A DNA stretch of 64,000 nucleotides from Nymphaea colorata. Its lineage: Eukaryota; Streptophyta; Magnoliopsida; Nymphaeales; Nymphaeaceae. The stretch lies in contig NC_045147.1 of assembly GCF_008831285.2 (NCBI RefSeq), forward strand, positions 9,518,334-9,582,333, read 5' to 3'. Below, piece after piece: positions 41,640 through 53,251 of this stretch. The position numbers and the translations under genes are program-made. Numbering within the stretch: position 1 is the first letter of the stretch; every line of letters starts with the position of its first letter. The notes under the pieces were generated by a model. It was not told the DNA's origin. It saw only the letters and a program-made list of their open reading frames with translations, and did no database searches.

Positions 41640-43575
41640 ATTTTCAAAACCCCACAGGAAACTTAATATACCAAAAACTTAAGATCATAGTAAAACCAAA
41701 TTATACAATAAGTCTAACGGACAAACACATGGATATGAGCCTAGTGCTATATTGGAAACTATCAGGAATTAAACTTGAAAAATGATGTAAAGTAATGACT
41801 ATCAAAGACAAGAATATGTATGTAGTAACAAATAAGCATAAGATATCTGCTAAAAGAAAAACAAATGACATAGTACAGATTGATAACCTATTTAAACAAC
41901 TAATAACAATAATAAATAATGATGAATCATACTATTTAGAAGATGTACAGAATGAACTACAAATTATAAAACAAAGATTAAGTGTTAGTACAGCAGGAGA
42001 AACAAGTTACCAAAAACAATTTCATATAAAAGAAAACATAGACAATATGATAACGAAAATCTTAATAGACACATGATCAAAAGATAATTATAATACACCA
42101 GATATGATAAACAATGATATTGTTTTGCTAAGCGAACATAGGTACAAGGATATCTAAGGAAACATTATTAAAAGTATGGGCAAAGTCAGCAAAGAAATTA
42201 AGATAGCAGACTACATGTTTGAAATAGAATTTGAGATACAAGCACTTAGAAATGATAAACAACTAACAGGAATCATACTAGGAAACAAATGGCTAAACAA
42301 ATACAAAAATTTCAAAATAGAGAAAAATATATTAGAAATTGAACACTTGGGTAAACATATAATAATCCCTAGAAACTTAGAAGATTATCCAAATAAGTAA
42401 AAGAAAATTTGAACAAGATATGAAAAATGCGTTAGACAAAGCATTAGATGATAATTTTTTACATATTTAAGGATTAGAGCAGTAGCCGAATCGAAATTCA
42501 TGACCTATTGGAATGAAAAAGATAAAAGAATATCACATACGTCCTACCATGATTTTGGAAGAAGAACTTATAGTGATGAAGAGACAAGTGAAGATGAATG
42601 AACATTAATAAAAATAAATTTATATATATATATATACTAATCAAAGTCATACCAAGAGGATATAATAACCGATATTACACTGCCCACATAGACACAGGAG
42701 CACAGATAGATCTATGCAAAAAAAAAACTGTTACCAGACAATATATGGTAAAAATTAGATAATCCGCTAGAAGTTAGAGGATTTAACGAAGCCAAAGCCA
42801 CAATAAACTATAAAGCATAAAATGTTAACGTACAAATTTGGAAGAAGATAATGAAGATCAATAGAATATATGCATTTGAACTACATAACAAAGACATTAT
42901 ATTAGGAAGACCATTCCTAAATGGTTATCTGCCAATAAATATAACAAATAAATATTTAATATTAACAACACCTTGTGGAGAAAAAATAAATGCTCTAATA
43001 GTAAATAACAATGAACGAAAACAAACATCATGGATTAAAGGAGATAGTAAGATAACACAGAAGATGGTACGAGAAAAAATAAATACCATCACCATAAATA
43101 TGTATGAAATAAATGAGTTAGGGAACATAGAACAAAGACTTTGAGAATTATATTTTGAAAACCCATTACAACATTGGGAAAAACATAAAACAACCGTTAA
43201 GATAGAACCGATAAATGAAGACAGTATAATAACTCAACCGCCACTAAAATATACACCTGATGACCTTAAGGAATTTGATCTACATATAAATGAATACTAA
43301 AAAGAAATTACATAAAAAAATCGAACTCAAAACATAGTATGTAGAGACAAATAGTAGTAGTAATCCATCATGATAGATTAAACGGTCTTGATTAGATGGT
43401 TGAGTGACTTTAAAAATTAAGTCATTTAATATATATATATATAAAGAATACAGTATAATAACTCAACCGCCACTAAAATATATACCTCATGACCTTAAGG
43501 AATTTGATCTACATATAAATGAACTACTAAAAAGAAATGACATCCAAAAATAGAACTCAAAACATAGTATGTAGA
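41640..43575 (+). pseudogene. Endogenous pararetrovirus-like (Caulimoviridae) remnant
   Basis: A run of lysine-, asparagine- and isoleucine-rich ORFs lies on the plus strand. The middle part has an aspartic protease core (DTGA at 42691-42702) that shifts frame in the following A-run, and a later ILGRPFLNGY motif (near 42900). It is followed by a segment with the KYTPDDLKEF pattern (43245-43280) that resembles the start of caulimovirid reverse transcriptase. An upstream ORF (42176-42400) carries a similar ILGNKWLNKY motif and may be another protease-like or structural region. Stops and frameshifts occur throughout and RT proper is missing. A decayed gypsy element is the main alternative. It is an old, non-functional copy. 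Confidence 0.65.
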
Positions 43576-43740
43576 GACAAATAGTAGCCATGTATCTTCA
43601 ACTTTGTTTGTCATTTTCAAATATATTACCTAGTTTATTGCATACCATCTAATCCATCATGATAAACTAGATGGTCTGGATTAGACGGGTTGAGTGACTT
43701 TAAAAAATCAGCCATTTAATATATATATATATATATTATC
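43221..43740. repeat. Direct duplication of the viral-like 3' end with flank
   Basis: ACAGTATAATAACTCAACCG starts copies at 43221 and 43450. Both copies run through the LKEFDLHINE-coding part, GTAGAGACAAATAGTAG, an ATCCATCATGATA block and GAGTGACTTTAAAAA, ending in TA repeats. The second copy has about 60 bp extra in the middle. In coding terms copy 2 keeps ELLKRNDIQ where copy 1 has lost a base. Confidence 0.85.
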
Positions 43741-43761
43741 TCTTTTTAGCCCTAAACCTAG

Positions 43762-43872
43762 AAATCTTGTAGTCTCTCACTAGGCGGCATTTAATTATGT
43801 CTGCCTGATACAAAACATCAAGCGATTGTGATCGGACAGAAGTTGAGATGGCCAAGGGTTTCAGTTATTCTT

Positions 43873-43903
<31 letters not shown>

Positions 43904-44003
43904 ACCAATAAATCTTGTAGTCTCTCAATGGGCTATATTTAATTACGTTTGCCTGATACAATACATCAAGGGACTATGATCGGACAAAGGTCGAGATGGC
44001 CAA
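43762..44003. repeat. Direct duplication of a ~94-bp segment
   Basis: AAATCTTGTAGTCTCTCA starts copies at 43762 and 43910, each ending GAGATGGCCAA (43855 and 44003). They are separated by CT and TA simple repeats and differ at roughly one base in ten. Confidence 0.8.
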
Positions 44004-45203
44004 ACACACACACATATAGAGAGAGAGAGACTATCATATGTTAGATTTAATAAGAATCATCTAAATCTGTGCTGTCAATTTTGAAGGTATAGAAAACACA
44101 ATACTCGAGAACAAGTTGGAAGGTTTTGTAGAAGGAAGTGCACACACATAAATGAGTTTCTTTAATCGAGACCTCTTGCTTCTTCTGACTACTTTGATTT
44201 CCTTATAATAGAATGAAGGAGTCTAAACGATGCCATTAAGTTTGGTATGGGAGGTATATATGGTAGATAGTTATGCATTTATAAATATATATACACACAC
44301 ACTTTTGCGTTAACCAAAAAGTATTTTTCTTTTTTAATAAATATTTATTTTTTACTATGTCTTTATTACACATTAAATCACTTATTTATATTTGAAAAGC
44401 TGTTCAAAATTTTTATCCCTTTTTCAATCTCATTTATTCGGTTTCTCCGATTACAGAGTTTTTGTTATTGACTTTGTAGAAAGTAAAATTTAATGATCCA
44501 TAAAACCTTTTGAAATCTTTTTAGCCAATCATTTGCTCCTTTAATGCATGTTCTAATTAGTAGATTCATTCCTTGTCCGAAGCCGGGTCATTCATACCTT
44601 TCTTTATTGAATTAATTTCACAACGAACAGTCGCAATTACTATCATATCAAGAATTCTCGCCCAATTGATTGCTCCCAGTCATTTTTGTATTCAACGATA
44701 AATATTTTTAAATCAAATAAGTAATGATTTTTCATAATGTAGGCCACATATATTTCTACTATATTTGAAAACTAATTTAATGTTAAAATGTGAGTTGGTT
44801 CTGAAATAGTGTAAGTACAAATAAAATAATATGGCTTTGCTGGAGACATCTATGGAAAAGCAAGAGAGAGAGAGAGGAGGGGACAAACATGGTCAATTCA
44901 GAGATGCTTTGCTGCATTTGTGGTGCATCGGTTGCTCAAGTGAGAGGGACAAGGCAGTGGGAGGAAGAATGATCATGTGGACAAAGGAAGTCGATGGTGC
45001 TCAATTAAGAGTCACATGAGGGGTCACCATATATGTGACATGGAATAAGGACACTCCAAACTCGCTAATGCCAACATCCATGGGTTAAAGGTTGAACTGT
45101 CACCTTAAAGAGAATTCAATTCTGTGGGGCATCCAAATATTTGTCTTAACTCACATGGTCCTGATTGCATTCACATAAATCCAACTTCAACACCTTCTCT
45201 ACC

Positions 45204-45213
<10 letters not shown>
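44004..45213. other. No recognisable feature
   Basis: AT-rich sequence with short GA and CA runs. The ORF at 44831-45019 shows no motif I know. Confidence 0.4.

Positions 45214-45301
<88 letters not shown>
45214..45301. repeat. Compound palindromic microsatellite (TC)n(TA)n(GA)n
   Basis: About 25 bp of TC repeats, 42 bp of alternating AT and 21 bp of AG repeats. The arms are complementary, so the whole tract is one near-perfect inverted repeat. Confidence 0.95.
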
Positions 45302-45356
45302 TAAGTGGTCAATCGGCTCATAGTTTATGTTTAATCATTAAATCATCAATCTCAAT

Positions 45357-45923
45357 TAAGGGTGAACACGAGTCGAGCTGAGCGTGAGTTCAGTCAGCTC
45401 GACTCTGCTTTAGTTCGAAAATAGCTCAATGGAAGCAGCTCGAGCTTGACTCGGTAGTTGAGTGTTGAGCTCGAACTCGACTTAATTAAGGCTCGATAAA
45501 CTCGTTTGAATAGAATTGATATTCATCGTTACGTGTTGAGCTCGAGCTCGACTCGATTAAGACTCGACAAATTCGTTTGAATAGAACTGAAATTCATCGT
45601 TACGTGTTGAGCTCAAGCTTGACTCGATTAATTCATTTGAATAGAATTGATATCGATCGTTACTTGTTGAGCTCGAGCTCGACTCGATTAAGACTCGACA
45701 AACTCGTAAACTCGTTTGAATATATCGACTTCATTAAGGATCGACGAACTTGATCAAGGGTCGAGCTCGACTTGACAGTTACGTGTTTAGCTCGAACTCA
45801 ACTTGATTAGTTAGACGAGTCAACTCATGAACTAGAACTCGACTCGTTAAACAAATAACTTAGTTCGAACTCGTTCATGAGCCAAGCATTAACGAGTGTA
45901 GCTCGACTCATTGTTCAACCCTA
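45357..45923. mobile_element. hAT-like MITE, 567 bp, with internal repeats
   Basis: It is flanked by ATCTCAAT at 45349-45356 and 45924-45931. The ends are TAAGGGTGAAC and, inverted, TAGGGTTGAAC, followed on both sides by a GAGTCGAGCT block. The interior consists of several imperfect copies of a ~70-85-bp unit with GAGCTCGAGCTCGACTCGAT and CTCGTTTGAATAGAATTGAT. The 8-bp duplication and TA(A/G)GG ends fit hAT. There is no coding capacity. Confidence 0.85.
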
Positions 45924-45931
45924 ATCTCAAT

Positions 45932-46371
45932 AGAGATAAAGGGTGAGAGTTTTCTCCCACTCTTTCATTTATTAATTTTCATCTTCCTTTTTGTTTTTCA
46001 CTGCTTAAAATTGGATAGTTTGGATTTTGCGTGAGTCAATTGGGCATTATTTACTCGCCCAACTCTCTCTCAATTAGTAAAACCATACTAAAAATGAAAC
46101 TGAATTCTCATGTCCCTTTCAACTTAGGATGTGCCAATATTAAGGTCCAAACCTTTGGTTGTAAAAGAAAAATGTTGAGATAGTGAAAGGCAAGAGTAAA
46201 CTAACAACTTTTAATTAGGGAGGCTGAACTACAGTTTCAAAATTTTTATAAAAAATTAAAATATAAATTTTATATAAGTTGAATGAAAGTTTTATAAAAT
46301 TACATGTTTTTTTTTGAATTTGACGTGAGGCCATGACCTCTATCTTGCTCTTAGTGAAAATAAATAAATAA

Positions 46372-46411
<40 letters not shown>

Positions 46412-48950
46412 GATAGAGAGAGAGCACCATGGTCATTCAGGACCTTCTTCACCTGAAAAGTATTGAACGCACTTCTGCCTCGATGGACAAGAACACGAGA
46501 CAAAATAGTTCTGTCAAAGTGCCCCTTTATGACTTGGTTTGTGTTTGATGTGCTTCTTAACCATCCATAAGGAGACAAAACATTCCTCTCACTCGTTCTC
46601 AAACCCCACCCTATTTCAAGCACACTCTTAAGTCAACCATCATCACGACCACGAGGTCCAACAACTGTGTGGCCCAGGCTAACACAGTCTAGAAAAGGCT
46701 TGGCTGGGTCTGCATTTCAGATCCAATGTCAATTAGTTACTTTTGACTGACTCAGCCCAATATGGGCTTGGTTGATCCGAAGCACATGGCATTGGCTGAT
46801 GCGATTCGATGAAACTATGCGTAAAGTCAAACATCCGGACCGAACTCACTCTTGACCTTTTTTTTGGGTTGAAGATCTAAATTTCAAGCCCTTAGCCAAG
46901 ATGCAGATCTTAGTGAGAGGTACCCTGTGTAATTTCTAGAGTATGTAACTGTTTTACTTCAAAAATTGGGTAAAATTCATATAATGCTTTTTAATGTGTT
47001 TCATGAATATGTTCCAATTTTCGATTCATATTCATAAAACAGTTAAATAGATCCTAATAGGATTTTGTGTTGAACACACTTTATATCTGATTCGAACAGG
47101 ATCTAATCTTGTCTATACCATACTTAAACCCAGAAAAGGTTTGTATTCGAAACGGATTGCAGGTACCGCTTTCATGTATCTTCAATATCATTTAGAACAA
47201 TGGCTTTCAGATCTTTGGAGTTTATAAAATTCCGTTTTAATAAGCATCGTATCAAACAACAACTACCTCCCAATTCACAAGAAGTTGATTTAGAACTGGA
47301 CCAAATCCAAACTCAGCGAATCCAGATTATCAATAAAACCGGATATGATCAGACTCGATTGGACTGGTTTTAGTATCGGATTTTGGCTGTATCCGAGTCT
47401 GGACCTCGACCCCGATAAACCATACCTAACACGCGGGTTGCCCGGAGACGAGCCTACCCGCGACCCGGCTGTCCGAGCTGCCCGTCAGAGAAAGAGGGGC
47501 GGAAAGCAAATATGCAACGCCGTGTCTCTCGTAGTGACCAACCGTTCAAAACGTCAAGCATCGCCACACTCATGAAGAAGACGAAGAGAACTCTAACACT
47601 TTAATTTTCTTCTGCGTTCCCGTGAAAAACTAAAAAAAACAAAAAACACCAGTTTCTTTTTATCTAAAAAAATAAGTTTAATGTTTATTAAAAATGCAGC
47701 AGTTTTTTAGCATTTCTTTGAAAGCAAAAACTCCTCGATAAGTTCAAAACTTTTTCCTATGTTTTGAAAATGCTGAAAAAAATTTTGAACGTTGAATGAT
47801 CTTTAAAAAGATTTTGGTAAGTTGGGGTCAATTCTAAGGTTCTTTTGCTTGATGAAAAATTACATTCAAAATATTATATATATATATATATATATAAAAT
47901 ATAAGTGACTTGGTTAGTAAGAGCCATTATTCATTCACTATTTTGCACTCTATCTCTATACAGAAGTCATCCGATGCATTGCTTCGTGCAAGTAAGAATA
48001 TGATGCAATGTATTGAAAGATATGATGTGAGATAAATATAAATATAAATATATTATTCTTAATTGTAAAAATTAGAAATTAAATTGGAAGTTAAACTAAA
48101 CTATGTTTGATAAAACTAACCTAAAGTTTGAAACCTAAACTCCATATAAAAAGAAAAGATATTTTACAAGCAATTTTCTTCAACTGTAATACTGTATAAA
48201 TGTCATGCCCTTACTTCTGGTGCAATCTCTCTTTATTTTATTTTTCAAAAAAAAAGTTGTTTTGAAAATTAATTAAAATCCCTTCTATGTCCATCTTGGT
48301 TAGGTGGAGAGCCTGCTGGGTGCTAAATTGCTAATGAAACTTTTCAGCGGCAAGAAGAAAATTCGCGTCCTGTGTCTGAAAATGAAGATATATTAGGCTC
48401 TTACATGGAGTCAATACTAAAAGTTCTAGGCCTTTGATGAAAATGTTCCGGACTGAAAACTCGGGGACGCTCTCTGTTTTCTTCGTCCGCTTGGCCTTCT
48501 TTTCGTTCTTTTTAGTCTTATTTATTTATCTTCCTTCTCTCTTGTCCGTTGATTTCTTCCCTACTTCGTTCTCTTTCTTGTCCGTCCGTCGCTCTGAGAT
48601 ACCACGACGGAGTCACGGAAGTAGCCCAATCCTCGCGTCGCCGGAAAATCAGCCGGAAACGGTCGTGATCTCCACGGGACGCGTTTGCCCTAACAATTAG
48701 ACGCGTGTTCGGGTAAGACGCGAAGATTTTCCAGAATTCTTTCGTTCTAGGGCTCGATCTCGCTGGTTGAGGTGCTTCGAGGGTGATTGGGAGTAAATTA
48801 GGGTTCCTTCAGTGCGCCGGTCCGATCTAGGGTTTGGAGGAAAGGATAAGGTTCTGGGATTGAGGAGAAGGCGAGAGATTGTTCGGACGAAAGAGGGTTG
48901 AATTGATGTGTCGCCCCGGGGGTGAAGGAGCGGCTTTGACCCTGCGGGAA
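45932..48950. other. Intergenic region with simple repeats; right end is SUO-like promoter/5' UTR
   Basis: A (TA)n run follows AAAT repeats at about 46363-46406, and another TA run lies near 47876-47896. I see no gene from 45932 to about 48430. From about 48430 the sequence becomes CT-rich and then GC-richer, as expected for the promoter and leader of the gene starting at 48962. Confidence 0.45.
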
Positions 48951-48980
48951 GATGCAAGGCTATGCATGGGGGAGAAGGTG
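48951..48980 (+). other. Short upstream ORF overlapping the SUO-like start
   Basis: ATG at 48951 opens a frame of nine codons (MQGYAWGRR) ending TGA, and it overlaps the main ATG at 48962 in another frame. It could lower initiation at the main start. Confidence 0.45.
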
Positions 48981-51418
48981 AGGACCGAAGACGGAAGCGG
49001 CACATGCGGCCGTACCCCCTTCGTTCCGCGACGACAGTAGCGAATTCTTCGCTTTCTGAAGGGGCCTATTTCTGCAAGGTATAGAGTAAGGGGCAAATTC
49101 GTTGGTTTGTCTTTGTCGGATGGAGGCTTAAGTATCTTTCTTCAGTTCCCCTCCCATTTTGCAATTTCTGTGGTTTTGACTGGCCGATTGGGTCGTATTT
49201 CGTAAGGAATGTCGCTGGTTCTGGTTAGGGTTCATTTGCTTTCTCGATTCGGGTGTAATCCTCGTCCTTCTTTCCTTCGCTTCCTTCGATTTTTCGTGTT
49301 TTTGATATCGTGGTTGGTGTCATCATGTCGATGGGGCAGACAAAGTTTGTCCGAATTCTCTGTGCCAGATGTGATTTTCCATTTCGTTGTGAGTCTATGC
49401 ACGTTTGGATGATATTTGGAGGTAGAGCAGTTGAATCACCGTTTTTGCATCTCATTTGTTATTTTATGTCTTCGCAGTCCCTGTTGGGTTGTGATTTGAT
49501 CCGCGAAGCTGCTCTTTTCCATCTTTAAACAAATGAAATCTATGGCCACTCTGCTTATGCGTTGAGGTTGTTCCATCTTAACGAAGTTGGGTCACGAACA
49601 TGTGGAGTCCCTATGGTCATCACATTTTGGTCCTCTTCAGTGTCTAAAACTGCGGTAGCAGTCTATGGTACTCATGGAAATTAATTCGGTCGTTACTCTT
49701 CATATGATATGCATAAGTTTTCTGAGCCGACACTGCGATTGTGTTGTACACCTTTGTGATCCGAGAGCACATTAAGTTGTGATAACCTTCCTCAGAAGGT
49801 TATGCATTTTGTTTAGCTTTAATATGAAATTGCCAGAAATAGCTACTTGAAGGTCAGCATGGAGATATTCATGGTTTTGTGTCGTTGTAGGTTGTCAGGA
49901 TGCTTGTTGCATCCGAGGACTAAATGGCATGTTCATAGGCATGGTGAAAGAGGGATTGCTGTTGATAAATTTTTATGTTTTCTTGAGGGATTTCACAGGA
50001 CAAGAAAGGAAAAAGGTCATCCTGGTGGTGATTTAGTCAAATGATGCTGTGAGGAATGCAATAAGCACTGTTGGATCATTGCATTATCATTGTGCATATA
50101 TGTAAATCAAGTTTGACTGAAGGTCCACTTAGACTGCAATTAAGGAATTGAAGATTTAGATGTTCATAAGTTGTCATGGTAGAGATGAAAGTATTTATGA
50201 ATTTCAGTTGACCATTTCTTATCTTTAGCTGTACGCTTGAGGTGACACTTATCTGCACAGAAAAGTGCGGATGTTTTAGTAGAATAAAGCGCTTTCTGAT
50301 GGTACAATTGCTTCATGCAGATTGGTTTTACTGGTTTTTCTTTTAAAAACCTTTGTTCCATTCATGGAAAAAAAAATAAAGAGTGGAAATCACAAAAGCA
50401 ATGCTAGAAATAATAAGAGCTTATTGTGACTTTTTATCTCAAGTTGCCTTTCCTTTCAAAATACTGGAGCTGGTCATCTTTGGAGTTCTGAATATGTTTC
50501 CGCATATCCAATTTCACATATATGTAGAGTTTTGGATTGTCATAGGTACCATTTGCAATTGTATTGTGAACATATGACAAAGTTAAACTTTTTTTTTAAC
50601 AAAGGAATAATGTTCACCGATACTAAAACTAAAAGTATAGTAACATCAAAGTAGTTTATGTCTGTCACCCTTTTATAAGATAATATAAGTTTGATAAGAT
50701 CAAACACAAATTAAAGATAGCCATGCTTTGGATCAGTTTGATGGAGGAATTGCTTAAATTTTGTTATTTCTTTGCTTTATGGGGTCCATAAAGTTGTGAT
50801 CGGAGGGTAATGTCTATGAGTTATTTGTATCCAGATTGCGCCTTTTGCTTCACCGTACTCAGTATATTGCTGTGTTTATTTTATTTTTACTTTTTTTTTC
50901 CCTAAATGGATCTCTCCTCATACTTTTGTATGCATGCATGTATTCTACATATGGTGTTGTTTGTTACTTTTTCAATTTGGCTGGTTTTACTTCATCTTGG
51001 CCTGTTGCTTTTATTTCTTTTTTTTTTTTGCAAAATATCAAATTTATTCATTTTGCATGATGGTCGCAAGATCAGTGTTGGTGATTGTGCACTTTTCCAA
51101 GCTGAAGGTTCTCCACCCTCCATTGGTATAATTCGTTGGTTGACAACAAATAAAGAGGACTATCCCAAACTTGGTGTGAATTGGCTCTATCGGCCTGCTG
51201 ATGTGAAGTTTAAAGGCTTCTTGTCTGCACCGAATGAAGTCTTCTATTCATTTCACAGGGATGAAATATCTGCTGCCTTCCTTCTTCATCCGTGTAAAGT
51301 TGCATTTCTTCGTAAAGGCATCGAACTTCCTCCAGGCATATCCTCTTTTGTATGTCGACGAGTTTATGACAGGGCAAACAACCGTTTATGGTGGCTAACT
51401 AATAAGGATTACATAAAT
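48962..51418 (+). CDS. SUO: SUO-like BAH-domain protein, first two coding exons
   Basis: Exon 1 (48962-49078, 39 codons) encodes MHGGEGEDRRRKRHMRPYP..., the basic N-terminus I know from plant SUO-type proteins (BAH plus TFIIS N-terminal domain; Arabidopsis SUO acts in microRNA translational repression). It ends at donor GTATAG. Exon 2 (about 51059-51418) encodes most of the BAH domain: DGRKISVGDCALF, IGIIRWLT, LGVNWLYRPADVK, NEVFYSFHRDE, HPCKVAFLRKG, SSFVCRRVYD, WWLTNKDYIN, then consensus donor GTAAGT. Both exons are in phase 0. The expected acceptor before DGRK reads GCAT, not AG; the first usable AG (51069-51070) would drop DGRK in frame. Later exons are not visible to the window end. The BAH sequence itself has no stop or frameshift. 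Confidence 0.78.
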
Positions 51419-52455
51419 GTAAGTCCTACTGGTTTTAGTACGTCCCATTAAAAATTTGTGCTCTATAATGGATATTTTTCTTTTATATTTTTATGGAAGG
51501 TTGCTTGTGATTATTTTATTTTCCTTCGTAGTTTCCTATCATTTAGTTGGACATGATATTATACACCACCGCCATGGAGATGTGGAATGTTTGGCTCAGT
51601 AATCATTCAGTAGCGTTGGTGCAGTAGGACCTCTTCGTAGTATTTGAATTAGATGCTGCATCATCAACCTGCTAATATATTCTGGAAATACAATTTTGTC
51701 GGAAAAATCAAAGAAAATGCTTATAGAAAGCTATATGTGCTTCTTTCTGCTGTATTTCAAAACTTAAAGGGCTTTTATTTCCGTATTCACAGGTGGATGT
51801 AACATACAACAATGTTAAGGGAACATCAGCCATCTCTCTAACCTGCAAGATGCCCAGCATTTTGCTTTCGTGGAGCTCGATTACCATAATTTGAGGCGTT
51901 GGAGCTCTTTCACAACATGCAACTTGTTGGTGTCCATCCACCGTGACCATGCTAATGTGCTCACATAGGTGCGCCACGCACCGGACATTGGCATTGGGTT
52001 CATGGCTAGAAGAAACTAAGACACGCTGTGGTTCTCATCACATCACTATGCACCCCTGATGGATGATTCACGATGTGGTTCTCGGCCACTTTTTACTAGT
52101 GAACAACAAATTAAAAACTATAGTGTAAACACTGTTTATCCCAGCATTTGTTGCTCTAGGTGGAGAATCCTTTTAGAAATAGGAGTTAAGACCAGACGCG
52201 TTGTACTTCATCTTCCGCAAGTGGACGGCAAGAAGTTGTCCGTTGCTTCTCTAGTTCTCTCCCTTCTTCCTTCGGGCTCCGATAGTACTCTGTAGCAGCG
52301 CCGCCCACCGTCGACCTTCCATTGCTGGTGAGGGGTGACTCCTCCACCCTTCCCCCGTCACCGCCAGGTATCTTTCTCTCCCTCTCTGTTGCACTCTTTA
52401 TGTCCGATCATTTTTTGGCATATTAGCAATCTGCTTGGGGATTCCGGCAACCCTC
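51419..52455. other. Sequence after the SUO-like exon 2, up to element G
   Basis: It should be intron if the gene is whole. I found no sequence resembling the next SUO exon. The ORF at 52059-52295 has no motif I recognise. Confidence 0.4.
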
Positions 52456-52620
52456 TGTTAAGATGTGTTTATATTCAGTTTTAGGTTTAAGAGGGTACTT
52501 TTGTAATAACTTTTCCTTTAGATGTTTCTCTTGTAACTTCTCTCTCTCCTCTAGTCTATATAAAGAGGAGTTAGGGCAGATTTCGAGGTTAATCAAAGAT
52601 TATTCTTTCTAATCTTATCA
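52456..52620 (+). repeat. 5' LTR of element G
   Basis: 165 bp, TGTTAAGATGTG to AATCTTATCA, same as the F LTR. Confidence 0.95.
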
Positions 52621-52632
52621 TGGTATCAGAGA
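52621..52632 (+). other. Primer-binding site of element G, one mismatch
   Basis: It reads TGGTATCAGAGA; the last base differs from the TGGTATCAGAGC of F and of the initiator Met-tRNA complement. Confidence 0.88.
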
Positions 52633-53251
52633 AGCAGCCGTCTCCTCCTCCTCCTTGGCGCGCCGATTGAGCGGCGCCGCCCGCCGCCTGACCGCGCCCA
52701 TCGCTGCGCTTCCTCCACCCGCTCGTGTCCACCCATCTCCGCCCGTCGCTGACCTCTCCACCCAACGCCTCTGCCAGTCGCTGTCCTGACCTCTCCGCCC
52801 GTTGCTGTCTTCTCCGCCCGACGCCTCCGTCCGCTGTTGCAGTCATCTTCGCCGCTGCCCGCCGTGGCTGTCACCTCCGCCCGCCGCCGCCGTCTGTCAC
52901 TGTTGCTTCTCCGCTGCCGCTGCACGCTGCATCGCCCCTGCTGTCTCCACCATTCTCCTCTGCTCCGCCGCTGCCCTGCACGCTGATTTTCTTCTCAGCA
53001 TCTTCGCTGCATCGCCTCCTCTACTCCGCCGCTGCTCTGCACGCTGATTTTCCTCTCAGCGTCTTCGCTGTCGCCTTTGGTAATCTGTCTTCGTTCAGTT
53101 CTGTTGTTGCCTCTTCCAGCCGATCAGACTTATGGATTGCTGCCCGTGTTAACTGCTTCATGATCAGCATGTTGTCTTTCGATATGTGATTGTCTTTTTT
53201 TTTGCCTGCACTTCCTATTCCGTGGCTCGGTTTCCTCCATTGTGTTGAGCG
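52633..53251 (+). other. Leader of element G
   Basis: C-rich leader homologous to that of F. It has fewer units of the GACCTCTCCACCC repeat (52751 and 52788). It carries about 55 bp more around CATCGCCCCTGCTGTCTCCA near 52929. Confidence 0.8.

Noticed and set aside
50836-51060. Extension of the SUO-like exon upstream to an ORF start at 50906
   Set aside because: The upstream part is T-rich intron sequence encoding hydrophobic low-complexity peptide, and a stop lies just before it at 50903-50905.
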